Counted from the stretch's first letter, positions 29,120 through 38,089 are shown. The stretch is 64,000 nucleotides of DNA from Sporomusaceae bacterium FL31 (GCA_003990955.1 BIFV01000003.1:49292-113291); one strand, 5' to 3'. Program-made: numbers and translations. The notes: generated by a model from the letters alone, not told the origin.

Positions 29120-31138
29120 ATGGACACTAACCAGTATATGGGGATGTTTTTGGAAGAGTCGCGTGAACATTTACAAACACTGAACAGTTGTCTGCTTGAG
29201 TTAGAAAACGACCCAGAAAATTTATCTGTTCTAGATGAAATTTTTCGCAGTGCTCATACCATAAAAGGCATGTCTGCAACTATGGGGTTTACTACGATAG
29301 CTGAACTAACTCACGAAATGGAAAATATTCTCGACTTACTTCGCAAGAGCCAGCTAAAAGCAACGCACGAGATTGTTGATACTGTTTTTAAATGTGTCGA
29401 TACGTTAGAGCAATTGGTAGAAAACGTAGCCAGTGGAAATAACTCATCTTTAGATATTAAACCTTTAGTAGAAAGATTGACGATGTTAGCAAAAGGGGAA
29501 CCGGTTTCATCTACAGAAGAAAAAAAATCTGTTGAAAGTTCAACTCTAGCATTAAATGAAACAGAAGCTTTAATGGTTAAGACTGCCAAGGGGACTGGCA
29601 TGCAGGCTTTTGAGATTCAAGTTAGTTTACGACAGGGGTGCCTGCTTAAATCTGCGAGAGCTTATATGGTCATTAGTGCTTTAGAAGAATTAGGTGAAGT
29701 CATTAAAGCCATTCCCTCCACTGAAGATTTAGAAAAAGAAAAATTTGATCATAGTTTTGAAGTTTTACTTTTGACTGCGGCTGACTCTGATAAGATACAA
29801 CAAGCTATATTGTCAATATCTGAAGTTGAAAGTGCAGAAGTTTTAGTGTGTGAAGGGCAAAGCAGTACGAAGACAGACAAAACTGCATCACCCGTAATTT
29901 CAGAAATTTTAGCGGATAATCAAGTGACAAAAGTCGACAAGCTTCCTCCACAAAATCAAGCTGTTGATAAAAAGATGAAAAGCGGACAATCGGTTCGCGT
30001 AGATATTGATAAATTAGATTCACTGCTTAATCTTGTTGGCGAGCTGGTTATTAACAAAACTCGATTAGAACAAATCGGGATCACTCATCGCTTAACTGAT
30101 TTAGTTGAAACCATTGAACAAATGGATCGGGTTACAACAGATCTTCAAGCTGTGGTAATGAAAGTAAGAATGGTTCCCGTTGGTCAAGTGTTTAACCGCT
30201 TTCCGCGAATGGTACGTGATTTATCCCGTGATTTGAATAAAGAAGTAAATCTTATTATTCAGGGGGAAGAGACAGAACTAGATCGTACTGTAATTGATGA
30301 GATTGGCGACCCGCTTGTCCATCTTCTGCGAAATGCGATTGATCATGGTATTGAAACACCCAATGAACGACAGGCTAAAGGGAAAAATGCTATTGGTGAA
30401 ATTCGTTTAATTGCAAGGCATGAAGGAAATAACGTTATTATCATTGTTGAAGATGATGGAAAAGGTATTAATCCTGATATCATTAAACAGAAGGCAGTAG
30501 ATAAAGGTCTTATTTCTCAATCGGACGCTGAGAAAATGGATTCAAATGATGCTGTTCGCTTAGTGTTTTTACCTGGATTTTCTACAGCTGATGTTGTAAC
30601 CGATGTATCAGGCCGCGGCGTTGGTATGGACGCAGTAAAAAATAAAATTGAATCTCTTGGCGGTATGGTTGATGTAGAAACTAAATTAAATGAAGGTAGT
30701 AAATTTAAAATACGATTGCCATTAACCCTTGCAATAATTCAAGCATTACTTGTAAAAGTATGTGAAGAAATATATGCAATTCCACTTGGTTCGATTGACA
30801 GTACTATTAATGTTACACCAGAAGATATTAAGACAATTCAAAATCAGGAAGTTATTCTTTTACGGGGACAAATCATTCCAATCATCCGATTGGCAAAGTT
30901 GCTTGAGGTTCCAAGAGATAGTGAGAGTTCTCAAGAAGAGTTATTTGTGGTCATTGTGCATATGGGTGAGCATCGTGCAGGAATTATTGTTGACAACTTA
31001 ATAGGGCAGCAGGAAATAGTTATAAAATCATTAGGAAAATTGCTTGCTGGTATTAAGGTAATTGCGGGCGCTACTATATTAGGCAACGGACAAGTGGCAC
31101 TGATATTGGATGTTGGGGCATTAATGCAACATAATTAG
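29120..31138 (+). CDS. cheA: CheA, chemotaxis histidine kinase
   Basis: Kinase coupling receptors to CheY and CheB. Domains in order: P1 HPt (1-105) with phosphorylated His46 in RSAHTIKG; P2 CheY/B-binding domain (~155-245); P3 dimerisation helix RVDIDKLDSLLNLVGELVINKTRL; P4 ATP-binding with the N box LLRNAIDHGIE and the G boxes DVVTDVSGRGVGMDAVKNKI and EGSKFKIRLPLTLA; P5 CheW-like regulatory domain to the end. 672 residues, typical. Confidence 0.97.
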   Translation: MDTNQYMGMFLEESREHLQTLNSCLLELENDPENLSVLDEIFRSAHTIKGMSATMGFTTIAELTHEMENILDLLRKSQLKATHEIVDTVFKCVDTLEQLVENVASGNNSSLDIKPLVERLTMLAKGEPVSSTEEKKSVESSTLALNETEALMVKTAKGTGMQAFEIQVSLRQGCLLKSARAYMVISALEELGEVIKAIPSTEDLEKEKFDHSFEVLLLTAADSDKIQQAILSISEVESAEVLVCEGQSSTKTDKTASPVISEILADNQVTKVDKLPPQNQAVDKKMKSGQSVRVDIDKLDSLLNLVGELVINKTRLEQIGITHRLTDLVETIEQMDRVTTDLQAVVMKVRMVPVGQVFNRFPRMVRDLSRDLNKEVNLIIQGEETELDRTVIDEIGDPLVHLLRNAIDHGIETPNERQAKGKNAIGEIRLIARHEGNNVIIIVEDDGKGINPDIIKQKAVDKGLISQSDAEKMDSNDAVRLVFLPGFSTADVVTDVSGRGVGMDAVKNKIESLGGMVDVETKLNEGSKFKIRLPLTLAIIQALLVKVCEEIYAIPLGSIDSTINVTPEDIKTIQNQEVILLRGQIIPIIRLAKLLEVPRDSESSQEELFVVIVHMGEHRAGIIVDNLIGQQEIVIKSLGKLLAGIKVIAGATILGNGQVALILDVGALMQHN

Positions 31139-31150
31139 GAGTGGATGAGC

Positions 31151-31615
31151 GTGGTAGAAAAAACATATTCGAGCAATGAAATTCAATTAGTTGTTTTTAA
31201 GCTTGGACGAGAGGAATATGGTGTTAGTATACTTCAGGTTCAGGAAATAAAACGTATGACCGATATTACTAGAGTTCCGCATACTCCAGATTATATTACG
31301 GGGGTAATTAATCTCCGTGGTAGCGTATTACCAGTAGTTGACCTAAAGAAAAGACTGGATTTACCGGCACAAACACATACCGATCATACAAGAATTATTA
31401 TCGTTAAAATTGATGAAATCGTTGTTGGGATGGTTGTTGATGCTGTTTCAGAAGTTTTAGCAATTGATCAAGAAAACATTGAATCCCCTGACGCTGTTGT
31501 TGGCGGAGTTGCTGCTAATTTTATTAGCGGTGTAGGTAAACTTGATAATAGACTGTTGATTTTACTAAATCTGGAGATGATTATCGGCATCGGACAGGAT
31601 ACAAAAGCAAGCTAA
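31151..31615 (+). CDS. cheW: CheW, chemotaxis coupling protein
   Basis: Adaptor that links CheA to receptors. The single CheW domain shows QLVVFKLGREEYGVSILQVQEIKRMTDITRVPHTPDYITGVINLRGSVLPVVDLKKRL, followed by GMVVDAVSEVLAI. AGGAGTGG directly abuts ATG 31145, so GTG 31151 (6-base spacing) is the more likely start, giving 154 residues. It follows cheA by 12 bases. Confidence 0.95.
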   Translation: MVEKTYSSNEIQLVVFKLGREEYGVSILQVQEIKRMTDITRVPHTPDYITGVINLRGSVLPVVDLKKRLDLPAQTHTDHTRIIIVKIDEIVVGMVVDAVSEVLAIDQENIESPDAVVGGVAANFISGVGKLDNRLLILLNLEMIIGIGQDTKAS

Positions 31616-31648
31616 GCTTGTAATACTGCTGTGAATGAGGTGGACGAT

Positions 31649-32269
31649 TTGTCCGAAGACATATTAAAGTTATCAGCATTACAATTGGATGCATTAAGAG
31701 AAATTGGTAATGTTGGTGCTGGTAATTCTGCAACTGCTTTATCTCAAATAATAGATCGAAAGATAGACATGACAGTTCCCCAAGTCGCTATTATGCCATT
31801 AGGTGATGTGCCAGATGTGGTAGGTGGGCCGGACGCTATGGTGGTTGGTGTCTTTTTAAGAGTTTATGGACTTGCTCCTAGTAGTATCTTGTTTCTCTTA
31901 CCTCGCGATAGTGCTTTTTATTTAGTCGATATGCTAATGGGGCGAAGTCAAGGATATACCACTACATTAAGTTCAATGGACGAATCAGCATTAATGGAGA
32001 TTGGTAATATTTTGGCAGGCGCTTACTTGAATGCTTTGTCACATTTTACCAATTTGACATTGCTTCCTTCTATTCCGGCATTGGCAATGGATATGGCTGG
32101 CGCAATTCTTAGTGTAGTTCTTATTCAACTAGGTCAAATGGGCGATCATGCATTAGTTATTGAAACTGAATTCACTACTGAAGCAGATGGTGTTAAAGGT
32201 CACTTTTTTCTCATTCCTGACCCCGGTTCATTAAATACGATTTTAACCGCAATAGGGGTGAAGGAATAA
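31649..32269 (+). CDS. cheC: CheC, CheY-P phosphatase
   Basis: Dephosphorylates CheY-P and is stimulated by CheD. Two active-site motifs are intact: DALREIGN near residue 13 and SALMEIGN near 112, each with the Glu and Asn needed for catalysis. GAGGTGG (31638-31644) supports TTG 31649 over an earlier GTG at 31631. 206 residues. It overlaps cheD by one base, matching their known protein partnership. Confidence 0.94.
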   Translation: MSEDILKLSALQLDALREIGNVGAGNSATALSQIIDRKIDMTVPQVAIMPLGDVPDVVGGPDAMVVGVFLRVYGLAPSSILFLLPRDSAFYLVDMLMGRSQGYTTTLSSMDESALMEIGNILAGAYLNALSHFTNLTLLPSIPALAMDMAGAILSVVLIQLGQMGDHALVIETEFTTEADGVKGHFFLIPDPGSLNTILTAIGVKE

Positions 32270-32754
32270 TGTCAGACCTAATTAAGGTTGGAATGGCAGA
32301 CTATAAAGTCGGTCGTAATCCGGCTAGTTTAATCAGTTATGGTTTAGGATCGTGTGTTGGGATTGCTTTGTACGATTCTATTGCGAAAGTCGGCGGTTTA
32401 GCTCATATCATGCTGCCTGACAGTACTCAAGCTCGATCGGCCGAGAATCCGGCGAAATTTGCTGATACTGCATTGCCGCTGATGTTAAGTGAAATGCTAA
32501 AACTAGGCGCTACGAAATCTCGTGTCATTGCTAAAATTGCCGGTGGGGCCCAAATGTTTACTTTTGCTAATGCAACTGACATTATGCGGGTTGGAGAACG
32601 TAATGCGGAGGCCGTACGGTTAATACTCAAAAAAATAGACATTAGGATTATCGCTGACGATACCGGGGGCAATTATGGCCGAACTGTAGAGTTAAAACTT
32701 GAAAATGGTATATATCGGGTAAAAACAATTGATAAAGGTGAGAAAGAACTTTAG
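32269..32754 (+). CDS. cheD: CheD, chemoreceptor glutamine deamidase
   Basis: Deamidates receptor glutamines and binds CheC. The catalytic Cys29 is in YGLGSCVGIALYD and His46 in GGLAHIMLPDS. The later KIAGGAQMF and IGERN-like VGERNAEAVR blocks are typical. 161 residues. Coupled to cheC. Confidence 0.95.
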   Translation: MSDLIKVGMADYKVGRNPASLISYGLGSCVGIALYDSIAKVGGLAHIMLPDSTQARSAENPAKFADTALPLMLSEMLKLGATKSRVIAKIAGGAQMFTFANATDIMRVGERNAEAVRLILKKIDIRIIADDTGGNYGRTVELKLENGIYRVKTIDKGEKEL

Positions 32755-32767
32755 TAGGGGGCCGAGA

Positions 32768-33085
32768 GTGCTGAAAATTCAATTTGCCGTAGGTCTTGCA
32801 TTGGCTGTAGGTATTATTACTTTTATAATAAGTGTCATAAATGATGCCAGACCTGCCACAATACTTTATCGTACCGTTATATCATTGAGCATTTTTGGGG
32901 TGTTTGGATATTTATTGGGAGCAATTACCGAAAAATTCTTATTTGCACAATCCGATGATCTTAAGTCTACAGGACAAAAAGTCGATATTATTAGTGACCA
33001 GGACAATACAACATTGAATAATGATCCTGTATTTGACCCTTTTACCCCTGATAATTTCGAACACATTTCCTCATCAAAAGATTGA
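32768..33085 (+). CDS. Small membrane protein of unknown function, cheD-sigma-28 interval
   Basis: Not recognised as a named family. The 105-residue product has two predicted membrane helices (FAVGLALAVGIITFIISVI, ~5-23, and ILYRTVISLSIFGVFGYLLGAI, ~32-55) and a soluble Asp/Asn/Pro-rich tail. GTG 32768 is chosen because AGGGGG lies 6 bases upstream. It sits inside the che/fla transcript, 13 bases after cheD and 31 before the sigma gene, so a motility role is plausible but unproven. Confidence 0.7.
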   Translation: MLKIQFAVGLALAVGIITFIISVINDARPATILYRTVISLSIFGVFGYLLGAITEKFLFAQSDDLKSTGQKVDIISDQDNTTLNNDPVFDPFTPDNFEHISSSKD

Positions 33086-33116
33086 CTGCTGCTAGTTAAG
33101 TTGGGGGTATTTTGTA

Positions 33117-33875
33117 ATGAGTGAAAAGAGTAATAATCAAATGTTAGAAATTAATCACTTATGGATTGCTTACCAGCAAAACAAAAGCATGGAGATCCGT
33201 GAACTCCTTATTCAAAATTATTTAGGCTTGGTGCGGCTAGTAGCTGGGCGTCTAGCTATTGGCCTGCCACAGCATGTTGATAAAGACGATTTAATAAGCA
33301 ATGGTTTTTTTGGTTTGCTTGATGCTATTGAACGCTTTGATCCTATACGTGGCATTAAATTTGAGACATATGCTGTAGCTAGAATACGAGGAGCGATTCT
33401 TGACGCGATCAGAGCTCAGGATTGGGTACCAGTAAGCTTACGGCAAAAGGCTAGACAATATGAACAAGCGGTAGCTCAACTTGAGCATAAATTAGGGCGT
33501 TCAGCTCAAGATGACGAAATAGCTGCTAGTCTCAATATATCGCTTGACGAACTCAATCATTTATTACATCAGTTGAATGCGGCTACAGTAATACCGCTTG
33601 AGGAGTTTGCTAAATCAGAGCCTGTTTCTAATCAACAAATAAATCCATCCCATAATGTCGAGACTGAAGAAATAAAAAATACTTTAGCGAAATCAATTGA
33701 GAAATTGCCTGAGAAGGAAAAATTGGTGGTAACCCTCTATTATTACGAGGGGCTAACTCTCAAAGAAATCAGTTTAATATTGAAGTTATCGGAAGCAAGA
33801 ATTTCTCAATTGCATACTAAGGCTGTGTTTAGATTGCGTGGTTCGTTATCCCGCATTAAATCAAGTTTAATTTAG
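33117..33875 (+). CDS. sigD: Flagellar sigma factor sigma-28 (SigD/FliA/WhiG family)
   Basis: Directs RNA polymerase to late flagellar and chemotaxis promoters. Sigma region 2 is visible as QNYLGLVRLVAGRLAIGLPQHVDKDDLISNGFFGLLDAIERFDPIRGIKFETYAVARIRGAILDAIR, then region 3 (SLRQKARQYEQAV, LGRSAQDDEIAASL) and region 4 (LPEKEKLVVTLYYYEGLTLKEISLILKLSEARISQLHTKA). 252 residues; a GGGGG-type site precedes the ATG. Found at the end of the che genes, as in Bacillus. Confidence 0.95.
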   Translation: MSEKSNNQMLEINHLWIAYQQNKSMEIRELLIQNYLGLVRLVAGRLAIGLPQHVDKDDLISNGFFGLLDAIERFDPIRGIKFETYAVARIRGAILDAIRAQDWVPVSLRQKARQYEQAVAQLEHKLGRSAQDDEIAASLNISLDELNHLLHQLNAATVIPLEEFAKSEPVSNQQINPSHNVETEEIKNTLAKSIEKLPEKEKLVVTLYYYEGLTLKEISLILKLSEARISQLHTKAVFRLRGSLSRIKSSLI

Positions 33876-33898
33876 TCACTATTAGGGAGGGGAATTAA

Positions 33899-35512
33899 AT
33901 GCAAGATCAGATTGTAGAGAAAATTGAAGACAATGTCATTGACGGATATTATTCTATAGATCTTAATGATGAAGGAGTTTTTTTAGCAGTATATCCCCCC
34001 CAAGGAAATGGTAAATCCGTCAACGAGTCAGTTATTATTGAAGATTTGAAAAAGCAGGGTGTTGTGGATTTTAAATATCCTCTTTTAGTAAAAACAGTAA
34101 AAGAGGCTAGTGGTACCAAAATGAAAATTGGAGAACTTCCACCACCTGAAGTTGAACCGGAAATTCAAGTGCAAATAAGTCGTGACCGTATGGAAGCAAC
34201 TTTGCAAATTATTAAGCCTAAAAATAGCAAACCGGTAACTCATGAGTTGATTTTAGCGAAAATTCAAAATACCGGTATTGTATTTGGAATAAATAATACG
34301 GCTCTTCAACAGGCTTTTGAACGTCCAGGACTTCAAGTCATTGTGGCCCGAGGCGAAAGTCCGGTTGATGGAACAAATGCCTACATCAAATATTTTGTGG
34401 ATTTAGACTCACAAGGAAAACCTGTAGAACTTGAGAATGGAAAAGTCGATTTTAGAAATTTAAATATGTTTACCATTGTCCAAGAAGGAGATCTTTTAGC
34501 CGAGAAAATACCGGCAACACAAGGGATTTCCGGTACAGATGTTATGGGAAATTCGGTATCCCCTAAGCCGGGTAAAGATATCGTTTTACCTATTGGTAAA
34601 AATGTACAAGTTCTTGATAATTTCAAAATTGTCGCTGCAATAGCTGGACAGTTACTCATTGCCAATAATAAGATACATGTTGTTCCTGTTATTGAAATTA
34701 AGGGTGATGTTGATTTGTCTACTGGTAATGTTGAGTTTGTTGGTAATGTGATTGTTCGAGGGTCAGTACAAGCTGGATTTACTATAAAAGCAGAAGGCAA
34801 TGTTGAGATTTTCGGGACTGTTAGCGGTGGGACAGTAGAAGGTAAGAATATTATCATCAAGATGGGTGTTCAAGGCATGGGGCGCGGACATATTAAAGCT
34901 GTTGGCGATGTAGTAGCCAAGTTCATTGAGAATGCAACAGTATACGCGGGAAACGATGTTATTGTCAGTGAAGTTGTGTTTCATTCTAAAATCAATGCAG
35001 CAAAAAAGGTAATCGTGCAGGGAAAACGGGGACTCATAGCAGGCGGGAAAGTGGTTGCTGGTGAAGAAATTGTTGCCAAGACTGCTGGAACTCAAATGGC
35101 TACTTGTACAGAGTTAGAAGTTGGCATTAATCCTGTAATGAGGGAAGAGTATCAACTTATACGGAAAGAGATAAAGAAGTTGGAAGTGAATCTGGACCAG
35201 GCACAAAAAGCACTTAACATATTAAAAGCTATGGATCAGAGCTCAATGCCTGCTGATAAGCGTGAAATGCTTTTAAAATTGACTAAAGCACAATTTCACT
35301 TGGTTGGACAAATTGAAACTATGCGCAATCGTATGGCAGAGATTGAATTGGCATTTGAGGAAATGAAGTATGGACGAATTCGAGTAGCAGAAAGTATTTA
35401 CCCTGGTGTTAAAATTGTTGTCGGTGCATTAATAAAACCTATTCGTGAGCAGTTAAGCTATACGTCTTTCTTTGCTGAAGATGGTGATATAAAAATTGGT
35501 CCTTTTAATTAA
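33899..35512 (+). CDS. FapA family (DUF342) flagellar assembly protein A
   Basis: Large polymer-forming protein common near sigD in Firmicutes; precise role unsettled, possibly cell-pole or assembly regulation. The N-terminal half (~1-240) is an alpha/beta region. Residues ~250-400 form repeated short beta-helix turns (GDVDLSTGNVEFVGNVIVRGSVQAGFTIKAEGNVEIFGTVSGG). A coiled coil follows at ~420-495. 537 residues. GGGAGGGG precedes ATG 33899. Confidence 0.88.
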   Translation: MQDQIVEKIEDNVIDGYYSIDLNDEGVFLAVYPPQGNGKSVNESVIIEDLKKQGVVDFKYPLLVKTVKEASGTKMKIGELPPPEVEPEIQVQISRDRMEATLQIIKPKNSKPVTHELILAKIQNTGIVFGINNTALQQAFERPGLQVIVARGESPVDGTNAYIKYFVDLDSQGKPVELENGKVDFRNLNMFTIVQEGDLLAEKIPATQGISGTDVMGNSVSPKPGKDIVLPIGKNVQVLDNFKIVAAIAGQLLIANNKIHVVPVIEIKGDVDLSTGNVEFVGNVIVRGSVQAGFTIKAEGNVEIFGTVSGGTVEGKNIIIKMGVQGMGRGHIKAVGDVVAKFIENATVYAGNDVIVSEVVFHSKINAAKKVIVQGKRGLIAGGKVVAGEEIVAKTAGTQMATCTELEVGINPVMREEYQLIRKEIKKLEVNLDQAQKALNILKAMDQSSMPADKREMLLKLTKAQFHLVGQIETMRNRMAEIELAFEEMKYGRIRVAESIYPGVKIVVGALIKPIREQLSYTSFFAEDGDIKIGPFN

Positions 35513-35518
35513 TTACAT

Positions 35519-35542
35519 CTATAAGTATCTATAAACTTATAG
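35519..35542 (+). other. Inverted repeat in the leader of the 115-residue gene
   Basis: CTATAAGT (35519-35526) and ACTTATAG (35535-35542) form an exact 8-bp inverted repeat with an 8-base spacer, lying between the fapA stop and the GGATGG ribosome site of the next gene. It could be an mRNA hairpin or an operator. There is no U run, so it is not a terminator. Confidence 0.4.
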
Positions 35543-35554
35543 GATGGTGTTCAT

Positions 35555-35902
35555 ATGAATATTCGACCTGTTGATTTGCAGATTATCATTCCTAAATCTA
35601 CTGAAGTAGGTAAGACTCAAGCTTTTATGAATCAACAATCATTAATACAACAACAGTATTCTGAGGAAAAAAATCAAAAAATAGCAGACCAACGCCTTCA
35701 ACAGGTGCAAGAGACCTTTAAGAATGAAGGTGGAAAAATCCAAAGAGATGAAAGCTATCGGGAAAAACAAAAAAATCCTCATAAAGGTAATCACAAAAAA
35801 GAAGCTAAAGAACCCGAACTTGAATCTGATGAGGGTGCTGAACATCATAATTTACTTGGAAAAGAAAATCTGCGAGGTCAATTTATTGATATAAAAACCT
35901 AA
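35555..35902 (+). CDS. Hypothetical charged protein following fapA
   Basis: No function can be assigned. The 115-residue product starts MNIRPVDLQIIIPKSTEVGK, then is Gln/Glu/Lys-rich with coiled-coil character (~35-75) and an acidic, low-complexity end. No signal peptide or membrane segment. The IRPVDLQIIIPKSTEV start is hydrophobic and looks like the conserved part. The 3' end can form a 10-bp hairpin with the sequence after its stop (35867-35876 with 35906-35915). Probably co-transcribed with the flagellar block. Confidence 0.65.
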   Translation: MNIRPVDLQIIIPKSTEVGKTQAFMNQQSLIQQQYSEEKNQKIADQRLQQVQETFKNEGGKIQRDESYREKQKNPHKGNHKKEAKEPELESDEGAEHHNLLGKENLRGQFIDIKT

Positions 35903-35928
35903 ACTCTCGCAGATTGTAGAGGTGCTCA

Positions 35929-36492
35929 ATGATTACAGGAATCAGTATTGTGGTTATTATAATTTTTTCTGTTCTGTTTCTTATAGCCAAAAGGGAAGCC
36001 GTCCATCGTCTGTTTTCTAATCGTATTTCGAGTTCTACTAGAGAACTTCAAAATGAGCTTGAGAGTACAGCTGATCGTGTATTAAAGCAAATGGAAAATC
36101 ATATTTCGCAGCTAGAATATCTTATAGCTGAAGCTGATGAGAAAATACTTAGTTTGGATAAAAAAGTTAAAAGTGCCAATCAGCTTATTCGAGATCTTCA
36201 TAATTTGGATAATTCAACATTGCTTGATTCGAAAAAGACTGAAAATTTAGCCAATATTCACTTCGAAGAGAAGCACGAAAAGCCTTTAACTTTCAATGAG
36301 TATGTAGCCTTAGATGAATCTTCTAGTCAAAATAGTGATCCTAAAACAATGAACAGGGAAACAATTGGCGAGGATAAGAAGCGCCTCATCGCGGCAATGG
36401 CAGAGCAAGGATATAATGTAACTGAAATTGCTAAAGCTACTGGGATGGGGAAAGGTGCCATTATGCTTGTCCTGCAATTGCATAAAAAGTAA
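35929..36492 (+). CDS. DUF6115-like membrane-anchored coiled-coil protein with HTH-like tail
   Basis: One N-terminal membrane helix (GISIVVIIIFSVLFLIA, ~3-19) is followed by a coiled coil (~35-95, with heptads LQNELESTADRVLKQMENHISQLEYLIAEADEKI) and a linker. The C-terminal helix-turn-helix-like segment is KKRLIAAMAEQGYNVTEIAKATGMGKGAIMLVLQL. This architecture matches a family often placed at the end of flagellar clusters in Firmicutes; its function is not known to me. 187 residues. It is the last gene before the rpsB promoter. Confidence 0.78.
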   Translation: MITGISIVVIIIFSVLFLIAKREAVHRLFSNRISSSTRELQNELESTADRVLKQMENHISQLEYLIAEADEKILSLDKKVKSANQLIRDLHNLDNSTLLDSKKTENLANIHFEEKHEKPLTFNEYVALDESSSQNSDPKTMNRETIGEDKKRLIAAMAEQGYNVTEIAKATGMGKGAIMLVLQLHKK

Positions 36493-36531
36493 AAAAAAAT
36501 CCATACTACCATTAAATTGTAATAAAGAAGC

Positions 36532-36560
36532 TTGTTATCTAAATAAAGTTATGTTATACT
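36532..36560 (+). promoter_or_regulatory. Sigma-A promoter of rpsB-tsf
   Basis: TTGTTA (36532-36537), a 17-base spacer and TATACT (36555-36560). Transcription should begin near 36567, giving a ~97-base leader before rpsB. Best-formed promoter in the housekeeping half of the window, as expected for a ribosomal protein operon. Confidence 0.8.
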
Positions 36561-36582
36561 AACTTCTGGTGTAAAAAACACA

Positions 36583-36639
36583 CGCATTCTAATTTTGTAC
36601 TGTGCCAGCTTTTGGTGAAAACAAAAAATGCAGAATGCG
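36583..36639 (+). ncRNA. Structured leader of rpsB, candidate S2 autoregulatory element
   Basis: Three nested stems are visible. The outer is CGCATTCT (36583-36590) with AGAATGCG (36632-36639); the middle is TTTTGT (36593-36598) with ACAAAA (36621-36626); a short inner one is CCA (36605-36607) with TGG (36613-36615). It ends 10 bases before the CAGGAGGTG ribosome site. Ribosomal protein operons are often controlled by the protein binding its own leader; that this is such an element is inference. Confidence 0.5.
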
Positions 36640-36663
36640 GCGGTAATTAACAGGAGGTGCACT

Positions 36664-37368
36664 ATGTCAGTTATTTCAATGAAACAGCTTTTAGAAGCTG
36701 GCGTCCACTTTGGTCATCAGACCAGAAGATGGAACCCTAAAATGGCTCCTTATATTTTTACGGAGCGTAATGGTATTTACATTATTGACTTACAAAAAAC
36801 GGTTAAAAAAGTTGAGGATGCTTATAATTTCGTTCGTGAAGTTGCAGCTCAAGGCCAAACTATTTTATTTGTAGGTACTAAAAAGCAAGCTCAAGATGCA
36901 GTGAAAGAAGAAGCTATCCGCTCTGACATGTATTTTGTTAACGAAAGATGGTTAGGCGGCATGTTGACAAATTTCCAAACTATCCAAAAACGTATTAATC
37001 GATTACGTGAATTGGAAACAATGGAAGAAAACGGTGTTTTTGATGTATTGCCTAAAAAAGAAGTTATTGCATTACGTCATGAGATGGACAGATTGCAAAA
37101 GTTTCTTGGCGGAATCAAAAATATGAATAAGCTTCCTGGGGCTCTTTTTATCATTGACCCGCGCAAAGAGCGTATTGCTGTTGCAGAAGCTAAAAAACTT
37201 GGTATTCCTATTGTTGCGATCGTAGATACAAACTGTGATCCTGATGAAGTAGATTATGTCATTCCTGGTAACGATGATGCTATTCGTGCTGTGAAACTTC
37301 TTACAGCAAAAATGGCAGATGCTGTTATGGAAGGCCGTCAAGGCGAACAGTTGGCTGCGGCTGAGTAA
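36664..37368 (+). CDS. rpsB: 30S ribosomal protein S2
   Basis: Structural protein of the small subunit. [45 protein letters not shown] is the S2 signature, followed by [15 protein letters not shown] and [32 protein letters not shown] 36664 follows AGGAGGTG; an upstream in-frame ATG at 36628 lies inside the leader hairpin and is rejected. 234 residues. Paired with tsf as in nearly all bacteria. Confidence 0.97.
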   Translation: MSVISMKQLLEAGVHFGHQTRRWNPKMAPYIFTERNGIYIIDLQKTVKKVEDAYNFVREVAAQGQTILFVGTKKQAQDAVKEEAIRSDMYFVNERWLGGMLTNFQTIQKRINRLRELETMEENGVFDVLPKKEVIALRHEMDRLQKFLGGIKNMNKLPGALFIIDPRKERIAVAEAKKLGIPIVAIVDTNCDPDEVDYVIPGNDDAIRAVKLLTAKMADAVMEGRQGEQLAAAE

Positions 37369-37380
37369 TTTTTATACAAT

Positions 37381-37419
37381 AAAGGTAAGGGAATAGTAAT
37401 TTACTACCCCCTTACCTTT
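37381..37419 (+). other. Intercistronic hairpin rpsB-tsf
   Basis: AAAGGTAAGGG (37381-37391) pairs with CCCTTACCTTT (37409-37419), and an inner TAGTAA/TTACTA stem closes the loop. No U run follows, so it probably attenuates or stabilises rather than terminates, adjusting the S2 to EF-Ts ratio. Confidence 0.65.
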
Positions 37420-37441
37420 AATAATAGACAGGAGGATTCAA

Positions 37442-38089
37442 ATGGTAACATCTCAAATGGTTAAAGAATTGCGTGAACGTACTGGCGCTGGCATGATGGA
37501 TTGTAAGAAAGCTTTAACTGAAACAAATGGTGATTTGGAAAAAGCTGTTGATTTCTTACGTGAAAAAGGACTAGCGGCGGCTGCTAAAAAGGCTGGACGT
37601 GTTGCAGCTGAGGGTGTTGTAGAAGCTTACATACATGCTGGTGGTAGAATTGGCGTATTGGTTGAAATTAACTGTGAGACCGACTTTGTTGCTAAAACTG
37701 ATGCTTTTAAAGGTATGGCTCGAGATATCGCTATGCAAATTGCGGCAGCTAATCCAAGCTTTGTACGGCGTGAAGAAGTACCTGCTGAAATTATTGAACA
37801 TGAGCGTGAAGTTCTGCGGGCTCAAGCTCTTAATGAAGGAAAGCCTGCTAATATTGTTGAGAAAATGATTGTTGGACGTGTAGATAAATATTACAAAGAA
37901 GTTTGCTTAATGGAACAAGCTTTCATTAAAGAACCAGATAAAACAATCACACAATTAATTAATGAAAGTATTGCTAAAATTGGCGAAAATATTACAATTA
38001 GAAGATTTACCAGATATCAGCTAGGCGAGGGAATTGAGAAAAAATCAAATGATTTTGCTGCTGAAGTAATGGCTGCTGTAAAAAGCTAA
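37442..38089 (+). CDS. tsf: Elongation factor Ts
   Basis: Guanine-nucleotide exchange factor for EF-Tu. The N-terminal UBA-like part [41 protein letters not shown] is diagnostic, with the core [18 protein letters not shown]. At 215 residues it is the short form common in Firmicutes, lacking much of the C-terminal extension of the E. coli protein (283). GGAGG site before ATG. Its stop codon is part of the terminator stem. Confidence 0.97.
   Translation: MVTSQMVKELRERTGAGMMDCKKALTETNGDLEKAVDFLREKGLAAAAKKAGRVAAEGVVEAYIHAGGRIGVLVEINCETDFVAKTDAFKGMARDIAMQIAAANPSFVRREEVPAEIIEHEREVLRAQALNEGKPANIVEKMIVGRVDKYYKEVCLMEQAFIKEPDKTITQLINESIAKIGENITIRRFTRYQLGEGIEKKSNDFAAEVMAAVKS

Noticed and set aside
34381..34860. 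Antisense frame opposite fapA
   Set aside because: Arises from the repetitive beta-helix codons of fapA; no start signal.
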